Assembly: GCA_045223915.1 (NCBI GenBank)
Contig: JBGUZU010000002.1
Span: 51,651-115,650, forward strand
DNA length: 64,000 nt
Source of the DNA: Ruminimicrobiellum sp045223915
Lineage (GTDB): Bacteria; Elusimicrobiota; Endomicrobiia; Endomicrobiales; Endomicrobiaceae
Direction of reading: 5' to 3'
The notes under the pieces are model-generated. The model did not search any database and was not told the origin of the DNA. It saw only the letters and a program-made list of their open reading frames with translations. Positions 26,547-35,500 of this stretch are shown piece by piece; the stretch's first letter is position 1; every line of letters starts with the position of its first letter. Both the position numbers and the translations under genes were made by a program.

Positions 26547-26995
26547 TCGTCAAAGACCTTAAGATTTTCGGTTACCTTGTTCTTATCTTTCAAAGAATTT
26601 CAAGATTTTAAATTATAACGAAGTATTTGACGACTGAAGTGTTGTCATTTCCATTCAGCCTGTCATCCCGCACTTGATGCGGGATCCCGTCGTTCTGCCG
26701 TCAAAGACCTTAAGATTTTAGCTACCTTATTCTTATCTTTCAAAGAATTTTAAGATTTTAAATTATAACGAAGTATTTGACGACTGCGGTGTTGCCGCTT
26801 CTATTCAGTCTGTCATCCCGCACTTGATGCGGGATCCCGTCGTTCTGCCGTTAAAGACCTTAAGATTTTCGGTTAGAATGAAGAAACTAAAATATAAAAT
26901 ACCTTATTCTTGACCTTCAAAGAGTTTTCAAGTTTTTGCTTAGAATAAAGCATTTGCCGACTGCGGTGTACAAAAGTGAAACGGTACATAAAGGA
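26547..26995. repeat. Three direct repeats of about 150 bases
   Basis: Units begin with AAAGACCTTAAGATTTT at 26552, 26703 and 26853 (spacing 151 and 150). The first two are near-identical and each includes an R1 palindrome (26661-26688, 26811-26838). The third is more diverged and leads into the right inverted-repeat end. Parts of the unit match the left arm at 25670-25720 in inverted orientation. No gene is seen. Confidence 0.8.
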
Positions 26996-27051
26996 GGCAA
27001 ATGTGAAATTATAAGCAAAAAATAAAACTCGTTTCGCTCAGAATTTAAAAT

Positions 27052-27071
27052 AAAAAAGCACTTGTGCTTTT
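27052..27071 (-). terminator. Hairpin terminator after the UvrC-like gene
   Basis: AAAAGCAC/GTGCTTTT with a two-base loop, followed on the minus strand by TTTTATTTT, starting immediately after the stop codon. Confidence 0.75.
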
Positions 27072-28370
27072 CTATTTTAAAAATTCCTTTGCCCTCAACT
27101 GCTTGTGAAAGGTTATCGCAAACCTGTGCGCCTCATCCCTTATCGCCTGCAAAAGTCTCAACCCCAACGAATTTCTCGGTAACATTAAGGATTTTGACTT
27201 TCCTACCATAAAAACTTCTTCTTCTTGTTTTGCCAAAGAAATCATCGGTATGTAAATGCCTATTTCATCCAGTGCGGACTGTGCATAGGCAAGTTGAATT
27301 TTTCCCCCGTCGATAACAATCAAGTCGGGAAACTGTTCGTTTCTTCTGATAATGCCGGAATATCTTCTGAATACCGCTTCTTTTATCATGGCGAAATCGT
27401 TTATTTGGTTAACTGTTTTTATTTTAAATTTTCTGTAACCGGATTTGTTCGGTTTTGCATTTACAAACTGAACCATGGATGCAACGGGATTTGTTCCCGA
27501 AGTGTTTGAAATATCGAAACATTCCATAACGGCAGGAAGTTTGTGAAGTTTTAAAACTTGTTTCAGTTCCTGCAAAGAATCCGTTTTTGAAACATATTGA
27601 TTAATATCTTCTATACTTATTTCTCTTATTGCTACTCTTTGGCTTATGGATTGTATTGCAAAAAGTCTGTCTCTTATTTCTTTTGCTTTTTCGTATTCCT
27701 GTTTATTGCTTAATTCCAACATTTCTTTTTGCCAGGTATCTGCCAACTTTTTTAATTTACCGTTAAAAAAAGTTTCCACTTCCTTTAAATTGTTTTTATA
27801 ATCAACGGAAGATATTTTTCCCATACACGGTCCGAAACATAACCCGGTATGATAATACAAGCAGGATTTCACTTTTTCTAATTTCGGTAACTCTTTTTCG
27901 GAAAAAGTTATTTTGCACGGTCTTATTTTAAAAATTTTGTTTAACCAAAGTATCAACTTTTTAATGTATGTAAGTTGCGGATACGGCCCGAAATATAATG
28001 CACCGTCTTTTATTACTTTTCTCGTCATAACAAGTCGCGGAAAATCTTCGGCTACGGTCAACTTTATATACGGGTAAGTCTTATCGTCTTTCCACATCGC
28101 ATTAAAATAAGGTTGAACTTTTTTTATGAGCTGTCTTTCAACAAGAAAAGCTTCTCTTTCGGATGCACACAAAATATAGTTTATGGTTTTCATTGCACTT
28201 ATTATCGAGAAAGCTTTACTGTCCGTATCGGAATGAAAATAAGATGATATTCTGTTTTTTAAATCTTTAGCTTTACCTATGTATATAATGTTTGCTGCGG
28301 AATCTCTCATTATATACACGCCGGGAAGATGCGGAATATTTACGGTATAATCGTTAACTGGTTTTTGCAT
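27072..28370 (-). CDS. uvrC: Shortened UvrC-like excinuclease subunit
   Basis: A 432-residue protein; typical UvrC has about 600. It keeps the GIY-YIG nuclease (GVY 17-19, YIG 30-32, Arg40) that makes the 3' incision, a UVR coiled coil for UvrB (about 207-242, EYEKAKEIRDRL), and the RNase H-like nuclease core for the 5' incision (ECFDIS with Asp286, VIDGG with Asp354, EAHRFAITFH with His415). Two parts are missing: about 100 residues normally between the UVR motif and the RNase H core, and the whole C-terminal helix-hairpin-helix region. The stop falls just after RFAITFHKQLRAKEFLK and a terminator follows at once, so this is not a simple frameshift. Its start overlaps murJ by 17 bases. Confidence 0.85.
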   Translation of the reverse strand: MQKPVNDYTVNIPHLPGVYIMRDSAANIIYIGKAKDLKNRISSYFHSDTDSKAFSIISAMKTINYILCASEREAFLVERQLIKKVQPYFNAMWKDDKTYPYIKLTVAEDFPRLVMTRKVIKDGALYFGPYPQLTYIKKLILWLNKIFKIRPCKITFSEKELPKLEKVKSCLYYHTGLCFGPCMGKISSVDYKNNLKEVETFFNGKLKKLADTWQKEMLELSNKQEYEKAKEIRDRLFAIQSISQRVAIREISIEDINQYVSKTDSLQELKQVLKLHKLPAVMECFDISNTSGTNPVASMVQFVNAKPNKSGYRKFKIKTVNQINDFAMIKEAVFRRYSGIIRRNEQFPDLIVIDGGKIQLAYAQSALDEIGIYIPMISLAKQEEEVFMVGKSKSLMLPRNSLGLRLLQAIRDEAHRFAITFHKQLRAKEFLK

Positions 28371-29913
28371 TTTTCTTTTTATTTATTCCCAACAATATTT
28401 GGTCCATCTCTTGAGATTTTAATATTTTTAAGAAAATAATAAAAGAGATTATCGAACAAATTATGGAAATCATCAATGCAACTATCATAGGTAAAACTTT
28501 TATTTGCATTATTTCGTATGCTATTATACCCATAAGTGTGGAAGCTATCAATGCTTTTATCGACGATACTAAAATTCTTCTTGCGCCGATTTTACCGATT
28601 CTTTGTTTAAGTTTATAAAACAACATAAACACATTCATATATGCACAAGCCGAAGTTGCAAGAGCAAGTCCTCCCACACCTAACGGTTTCATTAAAGCAA
28701 CACACAATATCACATGAACAAACATAACAACAAATGCTATCTTAACGGGAGTTTTTGTATCTTGAAACGAAAAAAACGTGTTGGCAAAAATTTTTGTAAT
28801 GGCAAAAGCGGGAAGTCCCAACACATAATAAAAAAGAGCTTTATTTGTAAGAAGTGATGCAAAAGTATCGAATCTTCCCCTTTCAAACAAAACTTGTATT
28901 ATCGGTAACCCTATAGCCATAAGACCAACCGTTGCCGGAAGCAAAGCTATTATGGAAATTCTTATGGAAAAATTTAATGTTTCTTTCAGTTCTTCTATAT
29001 TTTTTGTAGCAACCGATTTCGACATCATCGGTAACGAAACGGTTGCCATCGCAAGCCCGAATATTGCAAGAGGAAGCTGCATTAATCTGTTTGAATAATA
29101 CAAAGCCGTTATCGCACCGTTACCTAAAAACGAAGCACATATCGTATCTACAAAAGTGTTTATTTGGTCTACCGAAATACCGATAATGGAAGGTATCATT
29201 AAAAAAATTATTTTTTTTATGCCCGGATGATTAAAATGAAAATCAAAGTGCAGGTGCCAACCCAAATTTCTTAAAGTAGGATACTGCATAAGGAAATGTC
29301 CCAACCCGCCGAAAATAACACTTATCGCAAGACCTTTAATTTGGTTACCGGGCGACAATAACGGTGCTAAAGCCAATATATAAATAATTTCGGCAAAACT
29401 TAAATTTGCAGGTGCTATCGCCGGAATAAAAAAAGAATTCAATGTGTTTAACAATGCCAAAAGCATAGCAGCCAAACAAATAAATAAAAGGAACGGAAAC
29501 ATAAGTCTCGTAAGCTCTATGGTAAGAGCCAACTTTTCAGGATCGGAAGTAAAACCGTAAGCTATTATTTTTACAAGCAGCGGCGAAAAAAACATTCCCA
29601 GTATGGTTATAACCAACAATACCAAGAACAATAATGTAAAAACAACATTTATTAACTTTTGTGTTTCCGATTTTGTTTTTGTGTGAAGATATTCCGAAAA
29701 TACAGGTATAAATGCCGCCGAAAAAGAACCTTCACCCAACATTCTTCTTATAAGGTTAGGAATTCTGAATGCCGCATAAAAGGCATCCGCAAACATTCCG
29801 GCACCGAACATATAAGCAACAAGCATATCTCTAATGTATCCGAACACTCTGGATACTGTTGTTCCGGCACTTACACTGCCCGCATATTTGATGATTTTTT
29901 TTATTTCAATCAT
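28354..29913 (-). CDS. murJ: Lipid II flippase MurJ
   Basis: A 519-residue inner-membrane protein with about 14 helices that flips lipid II for peptidoglycan assembly. Family marks: GTTVSRVFGYIRDMLVAYMFG at the N-terminus, AFYAAFRIPNLIRRMLGEGS, SAAFIPVFSEY, and the charged residues lining the cavity. It follows rpsT in the same direction, a common pairing, separated by the rpsT terminator, and overlaps the UvrC-like gene. Confidence 0.95.
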   Translation of the reverse strand: MIEIKKIIKYAGSVSAGTTVSRVFGYIRDMLVAYMFGAGMFADAFYAAFRIPNLIRRMLGEGSFSAAFIPVFSEYLHTKTKSETQKLINVVFTLLFLVLLVITILGMFFSPLLVKIIAYGFTSDPEKLALTIELTRLMFPFLLFICLAAMLLALLNTLNSFFIPAIAPANLSFAEIIYILALAPLLSPGNQIKGLAISVIFGGLGHFLMQYPTLRNLGWHLHFDFHFNHPGIKKIIFLMIPSIIGISVDQINTFVDTICASFLGNGAITALYYSNRLMQLPLAIFGLAMATVSLPMMSKSVATKNIEELKETLNFSIRISIIALLPATVGLMAIGLPIIQVLFERGRFDTFASLLTNKALFYYVLGLPAFAITKIFANTFFSFQDTKTPVKIAFVVMFVHVILCVALMKPLGVGGLALATSACAYMNVFMLFYKLKQRIGKIGARRILVSSIKALIASTLMGIIAYEIMQIKVLPMIVALMISIICSIISFIIFLKILKSQEMDQILLGINKKKNAKTS

Positions 29914-29930
29914 TTTTTGGTCCGTAAAAT

Positions 29931-29963
29931 AAAAAAAGCCGATACTTTTTAAATATCGGCTTT
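29931..29963 (-). terminator. Terminator after rpsT
   Basis: Stem AAAGCCGATA/TATCGGCTTT followed on the minus strand by seven T, 17 bases past the rpsT stop and just upstream of murJ, which may be reached by read-through. Confidence 0.85.
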
Positions 29964-29979
29964 AAAATTCATTTTAAAA

Positions 29980-30261
29980 TTACTTCTTAAGTGATGCAAC
30001 TTTTTTAGACAATCTTGCTTTTTGGTTAGCTGCTGCATTTTTATGAATAACATTTTTCTTCTTTGCTTTATCCCATTCTGAAAAAGCTGCTTTAAGAGCT
30101 GCTACTGCTGCATCAAAATCTTTAGCTTTTACTGCAGCTTCAACTTTCTTTGATAATGTTCTTATTTTACTTTTCATTGCTGCATTTCTTGCTGTTCTTT
30201 TTTCTGCTTTTCTTGCTTCTTTAAGAGCAGATGTGTGTCTTCCTGTTTTTAACTTTGCCAT
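29980..30261 (-). CDS. rpsT: Ribosomal protein S20
   Basis: A 93-residue, Lys/Ala-rich three-helix ribosomal protein: MAKLKTGRHTSALKEARKAE at the start, then RNAAMKSKIRTLSKKVEAAV and HKNAAANQKARLSKKV. The ATG at 30261 follows GGAGGAAATATA; an in-frame ATG seven codons earlier includes that ribosome site and is rejected. It binds 16S rRNA early in 30S assembly. Confidence 0.95.
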   Translation of the reverse strand: MAKLKTGRHTSALKEARKAEKRTARNAAMKSKIRTLSKKVEAAVKAKDFDAAVAALKAAFSEWDKAKKKNVIHKNAAANQKARLSKKVASLKK

Positions 30262-30296
30262 TATATTTCCTCCAAAAATCATTACAAAATTATATT

Positions 30297-30600
30297 TAAG
30301 ATGACATATTTTACATTTTTATTTTAGTATCGTCAAGCACAGTTGGAAGGTTGGAAGATTGGAAGATTGGAAGATTGGAAACGACGGTTGAACAGTTGAA
30401 TGGTTTGTAGTTGGTAGTTTGTGGTTGGTAGTTTGTGGTTGGTGGTTTGTAGTTTATGGTTGTCATCCCGCACTCGATGCGGGATCCCGTCGTTGTTGTT
30501 ATAAACTCTAAGCTAAAATTTGCTCCGCAAATTTTTAATAAGCTTTAAGCTGCCGTTGCCGGCATTCAAAAGATTAAGCCGTTTAGCTAAGGTATAAAAA
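30297..30600. repeat. Repeat-filled gap upstream of rpsT
   Basis: From left: R3 runs (GGAAGATTGGAAGATTGG), long R4 runs (GTTTGTGGTTGGTAGTTTG), an R1 copy at 30461-30488 in CTCGATG form, then an R2 element (TTTGCTCCGCAAATTTT). No gene is seen. Confidence 0.85.
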
Positions 30601-31662
30601 TTATTTGTAAAAATTTTTATACCAGCACACGAATTTGCGAAGGCCTTCTCTTAACGAAGTTTTAGGTTTGAATCCGAAATCTTTTTCCAATGCGGATGTA
30701 TCCGCATAAGTTACGGGAACATCACCCGGTTGCATGGCAACCAACTCTTTATGTTCTTCAAAATTATAATCGGAAGGTAATATTCCGGCATTAACAAGTT
30801 CTTCCTGCAATATTTGAACGAAATCCAAAAGGTTTTCAGGTGAATTGTTACCGATATTATAAAGGGCATAAGGCGGTATCGGTAAACCGTCTTCCCCTTT
30901 TTTGCGGTCCGGTGCACCTTGCATTACGCGAATTACACCTTCAACAATATCATCGATATATGTAAAATCGCGTTTGCAGTTACCGTAATTAAATATTTTT
31001 ATTTTTTCCCCTTTTACAAGTTTATTTGTAAAACCGAAATATGCCATATCCGGTCTGCCGGCAGGTCCGTAAACGGTAAAAAATCTTAAACCTGTTGACG
31101 GTATGTTATAAAGTTTGGAATATGAATGTGCCAAAAGTTCATCGGCTTTTTTTGTTGCTGCATATAACGATACGGGGTTATCCACTTTATCTTCTACGGA
31201 ATAAGGAACTTTTTTATTTGTACCGTAAACTGATGAACTTGATGCATAAACAAAATGTTCCACACCGGTTGCTCCGTTATCGTAGGAATGGCGACATGCT
31301 TCCAAAATGTTATAAAAGCCTATTAAGTTGGATTCTATATATGCATCGGGATTTGTAATTGAATATCTTACACCGGCTTGTGCAGCCAAATTAACAACTA
31401 TTTGAGGTTTATATTTATTGAAAACATCGGTCAAAAGTTTTTTATCTGCCAAGTTCCCTTTAACAAAAGTAAAATTATTGAATTTTGTTAATTCGTTTAA
31501 ACGATACTCTTTTAACGAAACATCGTAATAATCGTTAACACTATCGTAACCGATAATTTTTGCATCAGTGTTTTCCCTGCATAATCTTTTGGCAAGTGCA
31601 GCACCGATAAACCCCGCAACACCTGTAACAAGTATAGTTTTGTTGTTAAGTTCTATTTTCAT
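30601..31662 (-). CDS. UDP-glucuronate 4-epimerase-like NAD-dependent epimerase
   Basis: A 353-residue extended SDR enzyme: NAD-binding TGVAGFIGAALAKRL, the substrate-class mark SVNDYYDVSLKEYRL, active-site SSSSVYG and YAATK, and LRFFTVYGPAGRPDMAYF. The NDYYD and GRPDMA segments are typical of the enzymes that turn UDP-glucuronate into UDP-galacturonate. It would supply an acidic sugar to the polysaccharide made by the genes to the right, from which it is separated by a 400-base repeat gap. Confidence 0.85.
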   Translation of the reverse strand: MKIELNNKTILVTGVAGFIGAALAKRLCRENTDAKIIGYDSVNDYYDVSLKEYRLNELTKFNNFTFVKGNLADKKLLTDVFNKYKPQIVVNLAAQAGVRYSITNPDAYIESNLIGFYNILEACRHSYDNGATGVEHFVYASSSSVYGTNKKVPYSVEDKVDNPVSLYAATKKADELLAHSYSKLYNIPSTGLRFFTVYGPAGRPDMAYFGFTNKLVKGEKIKIFNYGNCKRDFTYIDDIVEGVIRVMQGAPDRKKGEDGLPIPPYALYNIGNNSPENLLDFVQILQEELVNAGILPSDYNFEEHKELVAMQPGDVPVTYADTSALEKDFGFKPKTSLREGLRKFVCWYKNFYK

Positions 31663-32061
31663 ATCAATGTTATTATACTAAAAAAATTTTGGTTTATGGT
31701 TGGTGGTTGGTGGTTTATAGTTTATGGTTTATGGTTTGTAGTTTATGGTTGTCATCCCGCACTCGATGCGGGATCCCGCTGTTGATGTGGTCACAATTTG
31801 TGACCGGTTGTTTGAAATTATATATATAATTTACAAAAATTTGGGGTGGGTAGGAATAGGGTTGTTCACCAAGAAAATTGGTATATGTTGTAAAGGATTT
31901 TTTAGGTTTTTACTAAATTCAAGGGAGGTTTGCTATTTGAAAATTTACTATTTTGAAATTTACTACTTAAAAATCTTTTTAACTATCTTTCTAAAAATTT
32001 TGACAACTAATGGTTTTTCGTTGAGAAGGGTTGGAATTAGTTTTTCCCATCGGAAGTTAAT
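31663..32061. repeat. Gap with R4/R1 repeats and a possible gene remnant
   Basis: Positions 31690-31777 are R4 runs and an R1 copy (31750-31777). A perfect palindrome GGTCACAATTTGTGACC follows around 31788-31804. The remainder (31963-32061) stays open in the minus-strand frame just past the Wzx stop and would read INFRWEKLIPTLLNEKPL then VVKIFRKIVKKIFK. This looks like a glycosyltransferase-type C-terminal tail and may be a remnant. No intact gene is seen. Confidence 0.5.
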
Positions 32062-33594
32062 CTATTTTTTTATATTCAATATTTTTATATACAAATTATT
32101 CAAAGGTATTCTAATCAAATCTTTCTCATAAGAATTTAGAGCTAACATCCAAGAAAAACAAATATATATTAAAACAAAAATAATACCATGCGCCAAGAAA
32201 CTTATCCACGTATTTGTTAATGGATATATCCTCCATACTAAAATAGCCATAATAAAAGATACTACTGCTGAAAAAAATATATTCATTAAATTTTTCCAAA
32301 AAGCTTTTATATTTAAACCTATTTTCTTATAGTACCAATTAATCAAAACTCCTGAACCTAATAACAGGCAAGACATCGTAGAAAAAGCACAACCTAATTC
32401 TCCATATTTTTTCGCAAGAACAATAGATAATATAATATTTAATATAGCCATAACCACATATACATATGCTCTAAAAGCATGCTTATTCATAGCTTGTAAA
32501 ATAGAAATTCCTACAGATTGTGTGACATCTATAATGTAACCAAATATAATTATCAAACAAACAAAGTAACAAATTTCATAACCGGTATTATTACCAACCC
32601 ACAACACCAAAAAAGTTTTACCTAACAAAACAAAGCCTAAAAACAAAAGTAAAATGATATTAAATTGTAACCTGCCTAACTTACAAAATATTTTATCTAC
32701 TTCAATTAAATTTTTACTACTTGCTATTATTGCTGATATTTTTGGCAAAAATACAGTACTAATGCTTGCAGGTATAAAAATTGTAAATATTGTAATTTGC
32801 ATAGCAATAGCATAATTTGCAACAGCTAAACTCCCAGATACAGCGCCTAAAACTAATTGCCCTACTCGCCAATAAATTTGATCCATTATGGAGTGTAAAA
32901 AGATAAAAAAAGAAAATTTTGTTAAAGATTTTACCAATTGTTTGTTTTTTAAATTTATATAAAATCTTATTTTCAGTTTATATCTACAATAAATATAATT
33001 TATAGTAACCACTATCAAGACAAAAAAACTTTGAACCAAAACCACATTTAAAGCTGAAGCTTTATAGGATAAAATTGCCCATACAACTAATGGTTGTAAA
33101 ATTACTTTTAATAAATTTATACTCCTTATAAAAATAAATTTTTCATGAGCATTTATTATTGCAACAAATATATTTGCAGGAATAATTATTGTAAAATTAA
33201 ATAACATTACAATGAAAATCTTTTTAGCTAAAGAAAGTTCTTCTACCGTAAGCGTACCCGAATATATTGGAGAAATACAAAAATAAAATACTATCCCTAT
33301 TGTAACCAAAATACAAGCTATTATTAGATATAATGTATTAGATGTGGATATAACATCTTGAGATTTTTTTGTATCACCCTTTGCAATTGCTTGCGATAGA
33401 TATCTAGTGGTTGTTCCTGCAAGTCCGAAATCCATAATAGAAAGATATGCAACAATAGATCCCATTAGTTGGTATATACCATATTGTTCTTTTGTTAAAA
33501 AATGTAAAAGCATCGGAATATAAACTAACATTACAATGCTTTGTGTTATTGTAGATATATAGGATAGTATTACACCTGCTTTTCTTTGGTTCAT
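32062..33594 (-). CDS. Polysaccharide flippase (Wzx-like, MOP superfamily)
   Basis: A 510-residue inner-membrane protein with about 12-14 helices and the PST/Wzx start QRKAGVILSYISTITQSIVM followed by LVYIPMLLHFLTKEQYGIYQ. LLRF-type enzymes at its side and a Wzy-like polymerase upstream point to lipid-linked oligosaccharide export. It is the last gene of the tightly packed polysaccharide block. Base composition is even more AT-rich than the housekeeping genes. Confidence 0.85.
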   Translation of the reverse strand: MNQRKAGVILSYISTITQSIVMLVYIPMLLHFLTKEQYGIYQLMGSIVAYLSIMDFGLAGTTTRYLSQAIAKGDTKKSQDVISTSNTLYLIIACILVTIGIVFYFCISPIYSGTLTVEELSLAKKIFIVMLFNFTIIIPANIFVAIINAHEKFIFIRSINLLKVILQPLVVWAILSYKASALNVVLVQSFFVLIVVTINYIYCRYKLKIRFYINLKNKQLVKSLTKFSFFIFLHSIMDQIYWRVGQLVLGAVSGSLAVANYAIAMQITIFTIFIPASISTVFLPKISAIIASSKNLIEVDKIFCKLGRLQFNIILLLFLGFVLLGKTFLVLWVGNNTGYEICYFVCLIIIFGYIIDVTQSVGISILQAMNKHAFRAYVYVVMAILNIILSIVLAKKYGELGCAFSTMSCLLLGSGVLINWYYKKIGLNIKAFWKNLMNIFFSAVVSFIMAILVWRIYPLTNTWISFLAHGIIFVLIYICFSWMLALNSYEKDLIRIPLNNLYIKILNIKK

Positions 33595-33596
33595 AA

Positions 33597-34625
33597 TTAT
33601 TTATTATAAAAATAATTTTTATAATTCCTTAAAAAGATCATTACTTTCATTATAAAAAAAGCTGTTCTATACAGTCTAAACATAACTAAATAACAAATTA
33701 AATTCTGATACCACAAGAAATTCAATTTACATTTTTGATTCGTTGAAATATTTATTATTTTTAAAGCTTTTTTTAGCTCATCTATTTTATTACTTAAACT
33801 ATAGAGAGATTTTTCTTTTTCCAATAATAATACTATAGTAAAAACTTCCAAATATTTTATTTTAAACAAAATACTATTATAATCATAATTTACATTCTTT
33901 ATAATATTTTCCAACAAATTTAATTTAATTTGTAAATTTTCCATAAAAGTTTTATACGTTATTGTTTGCACGGCAGAGGAAAAGTTTTTTCTATAATTGT
34001 ATAAACTTTTATTATACAGAACTATTTTCTTACAACATAATATATAATTAATAAAGAAAATATAATCTTCTGCTTGTCTCATCTTTTCATCAAAAAAAAT
34101 ATTATTTCTAAAAATAATTTCTCGCTTAAATAAAGATGTCCATACAGAACCTCCCATTTTAGATATGGAAGATATAACAAAATTATTTATCAATTCTTCA
34201 GTATCTAAAATTTTTATATTAGTAGAATCTAAATTATTTTCTATTACTCTATCACTTACAATTTTTTCATATCTGTATTTTATTAAATCAAAATTAATTC
34301 CTCTTGTAACATAAAAAAGATATTCATACATTTTTGTATCTACTGTATCATCAGAATCAATAAAACTAATATATTCTCCTTGTGTATTTTTTAAACCAAT
34401 ATTACGAGCATTAGATACACCTGCATTTTTTTGATGTATTACTTTTATTCTGTTATCTTTTAATGCATATTCATCGCATATTTTTCCACTATTATCTGTA
34501 GAACCATCATCAATTAGTATTATTTCTAACTTTTTATAAGTTTGATTAGTAACACTATCCAGACATTGCCTTAAATATTGTTCAACATTATAAACTGGGA
34601 TAATTACTGAAATTAAATTATTCAT
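33597..34625 (-). CDS. Glycosyltransferase family 2
   Basis: A 342-residue GT-A enzyme: ISVIIPVYNVEQYLRQCLDS at the N-terminus, IDDGSTDNSGKICDEYA, the DxD region in SFIDSDDTVD, and the acceptor-side sequence RQAEDYIFF. It adds a sugar from a nucleotide donor to the growing repeat unit at the cytoplasmic face. It overlaps the next gene upstream by eight bases and is two bases from wzx. The sugar specificity cannot be told. Confidence 0.88.
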   Translation of the reverse strand: MNNLISVIIPVYNVEQYLRQCLDSVTNQTYKKLEIILIDDGSTDNSGKICDEYALKDNRIKVIHQKNAGVSNARNIGLKNTQGEYISFIDSDDTVDTKMYEYLFYVTRGINFDLIKYRYEKIVSDRVIENNLDSTNIKILDTEELINNFVISSISKMGGSVWTSLFKREIIFRNNIFFDEKMRQAEDYIFFINYILCCKKIVLYNKSLYNYRKNFSSAVQTITYKTFMENLQIKLNLLENIIKNVNYDYNSILFKIKYLEVFTIVLLLEKEKSLYSLSNKIDELKKALKIINISTNQKCKLNFLWYQNLICYLVMFRLYRTAFFIMKVMIFLRNYKNYFYNK

Positions 34626-35499
34626 TTCTTATCTTTAAACCATCATAAAAATACAAAATCATACCTAGTGGTAAAAACAAAAACATCCACAAAACAGGTT
34701 TCATCTCTTTTGTTTTGTTTCCTTTATAAAAGGAAGTATATCTCCAATATTTTATAGCACACTTAATTTTTTGCAGTATGCTTACTTTTTTTATTTTTAT
34801 ATTTTGCATAAAAACGAACATTGTTCCTTTAGGATTTTCCCTAAATTTTTTGTGCCTGTTTTTAGTTAAGCCATCGAAAATATATTCAGTAAAATATATA
34901 TTTTTATTGAAATAACGAAGCAAATATTTAGAACCAATTTTATTCCAAACTGCACCTTCACTTAAAAAAGTTTCTCCTTCAAACTGTGGAAACGGATATT
35001 TTTTCAAAACACTGGTTTTAAAAACTTCTGCCATATCTCCTTTTATTTTATATTTGTTTCTTATATCAATCATAGAGCAATCAACAGTTTCAAACGGAAA
35101 CCTACCTCCAATTCTATTCCCATTTCTGTAAGCTCTCATTCCACTTACTCCAGCAAAATTATCATTATTTTCTATTTGTTTATAAAAATATTCTACCTGT
35201 TCTATAGCATCATTCGATAAATAGTCATCACTATCAACAATAAAAAACAGTTCTCCCTGTGCAACATTTACACCAGTATTAATTGCAATATGCTTACCTT
35301 GATTTTTCTGTTTTATATAAGTTATGTTAAATTCTTTACAAATATTAACCCAATCATTACAAAGTTGATCTGTATTATCATAACTACCATCATCAACAAT
35401 AATCCATTCAAAATTTTTGTTTTTTTGTGTTAATAAACTTTTATATAACTTTGGTAATAAATACGCTCTATTATGTGTTGGTGTAAATATTGTTATCAT
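34618..35499 (-). CDS. Glycosyltransferase family 2
   Basis: A 293-residue GT-A enzyme with ITIFTPTHNRAYLLPKLYKS, WIIVDDGSYDNTDQLC and FIVDSDDYLS (metal-binding DSDD). The C-terminal half holds GETFLSEGAVWNKIG and a hydrophobic end (WMFLFLPLGMILYF), suggesting membrane contact. It is packed between the polymerase-like gene and the other GT2 gene with no spacing. Specificity is unknown. Confidence 0.87.
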   Translation of the reverse strand: MITIFTPTHNRAYLLPKLYKSLLTQKNKNFEWIIVDDGSYDNTDQLCNDWVNICKEFNITYIKQKNQGKHIAINTGVNVAQGELFFIVDSDDYLSNDAIEQVEYFYKQIENNDNFAGVSGMRAYRNGNRIGGRFPFETVDCSMIDIRNKYKIKGDMAEVFKTSVLKKYPFPQFEGETFLSEGAVWNKIGSKYLLRYFNKNIYFTEYIFDGLTKNRHKKFRENPKGTMFVFMQNIKIKKVSILQKIKCAIKYWRYTSFYKGNKTKEMKPVLWMFLFLPLGMILYFYDGLKIRNE

Positions 35500-35500
35500 T

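Larger units (their letters stand above)
25581..27039. mobile_element. Putative inverted-repeat-bounded cassette with nuclease-like gene and mini-RNA units
   Basis: The segment opens with GAGCGAAACG (25581-25590) and closes with its exact complement CGTTTCGCTC (27030-27039). Further in, a 27-base stretch at 25675-25701 recurs as a perfect inverted copy at 26603-26629 and again at 26753-26779. Between the arms lie a nuclease-like gene with a perfect consensus promoter and two tandem promoter-hairpin RNA units. The right side holds three direct repeats of about 150 bases. No transposase is present, so if mobile it is non-autonomous. The mobile interpretation is inference; the inverted repeats are seen directly. 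Confidence 0.5.

Noticed and set aside
26357..26593. A 78-codon minus-strand open frame across the two A hairpins
   Set aside because: The frame consists of the hairpins read backwards; the stems covary between the copies, which supports RNA structure rather than a protein, and there is no ribosome site.
31745..32131. A 128-codon plus-strand open frame overlapping the end of wzx
   Set aside because: It starts within an R1 repeat, runs antisense into wzx and has only low-complexity Ile/Phe/Lys content.
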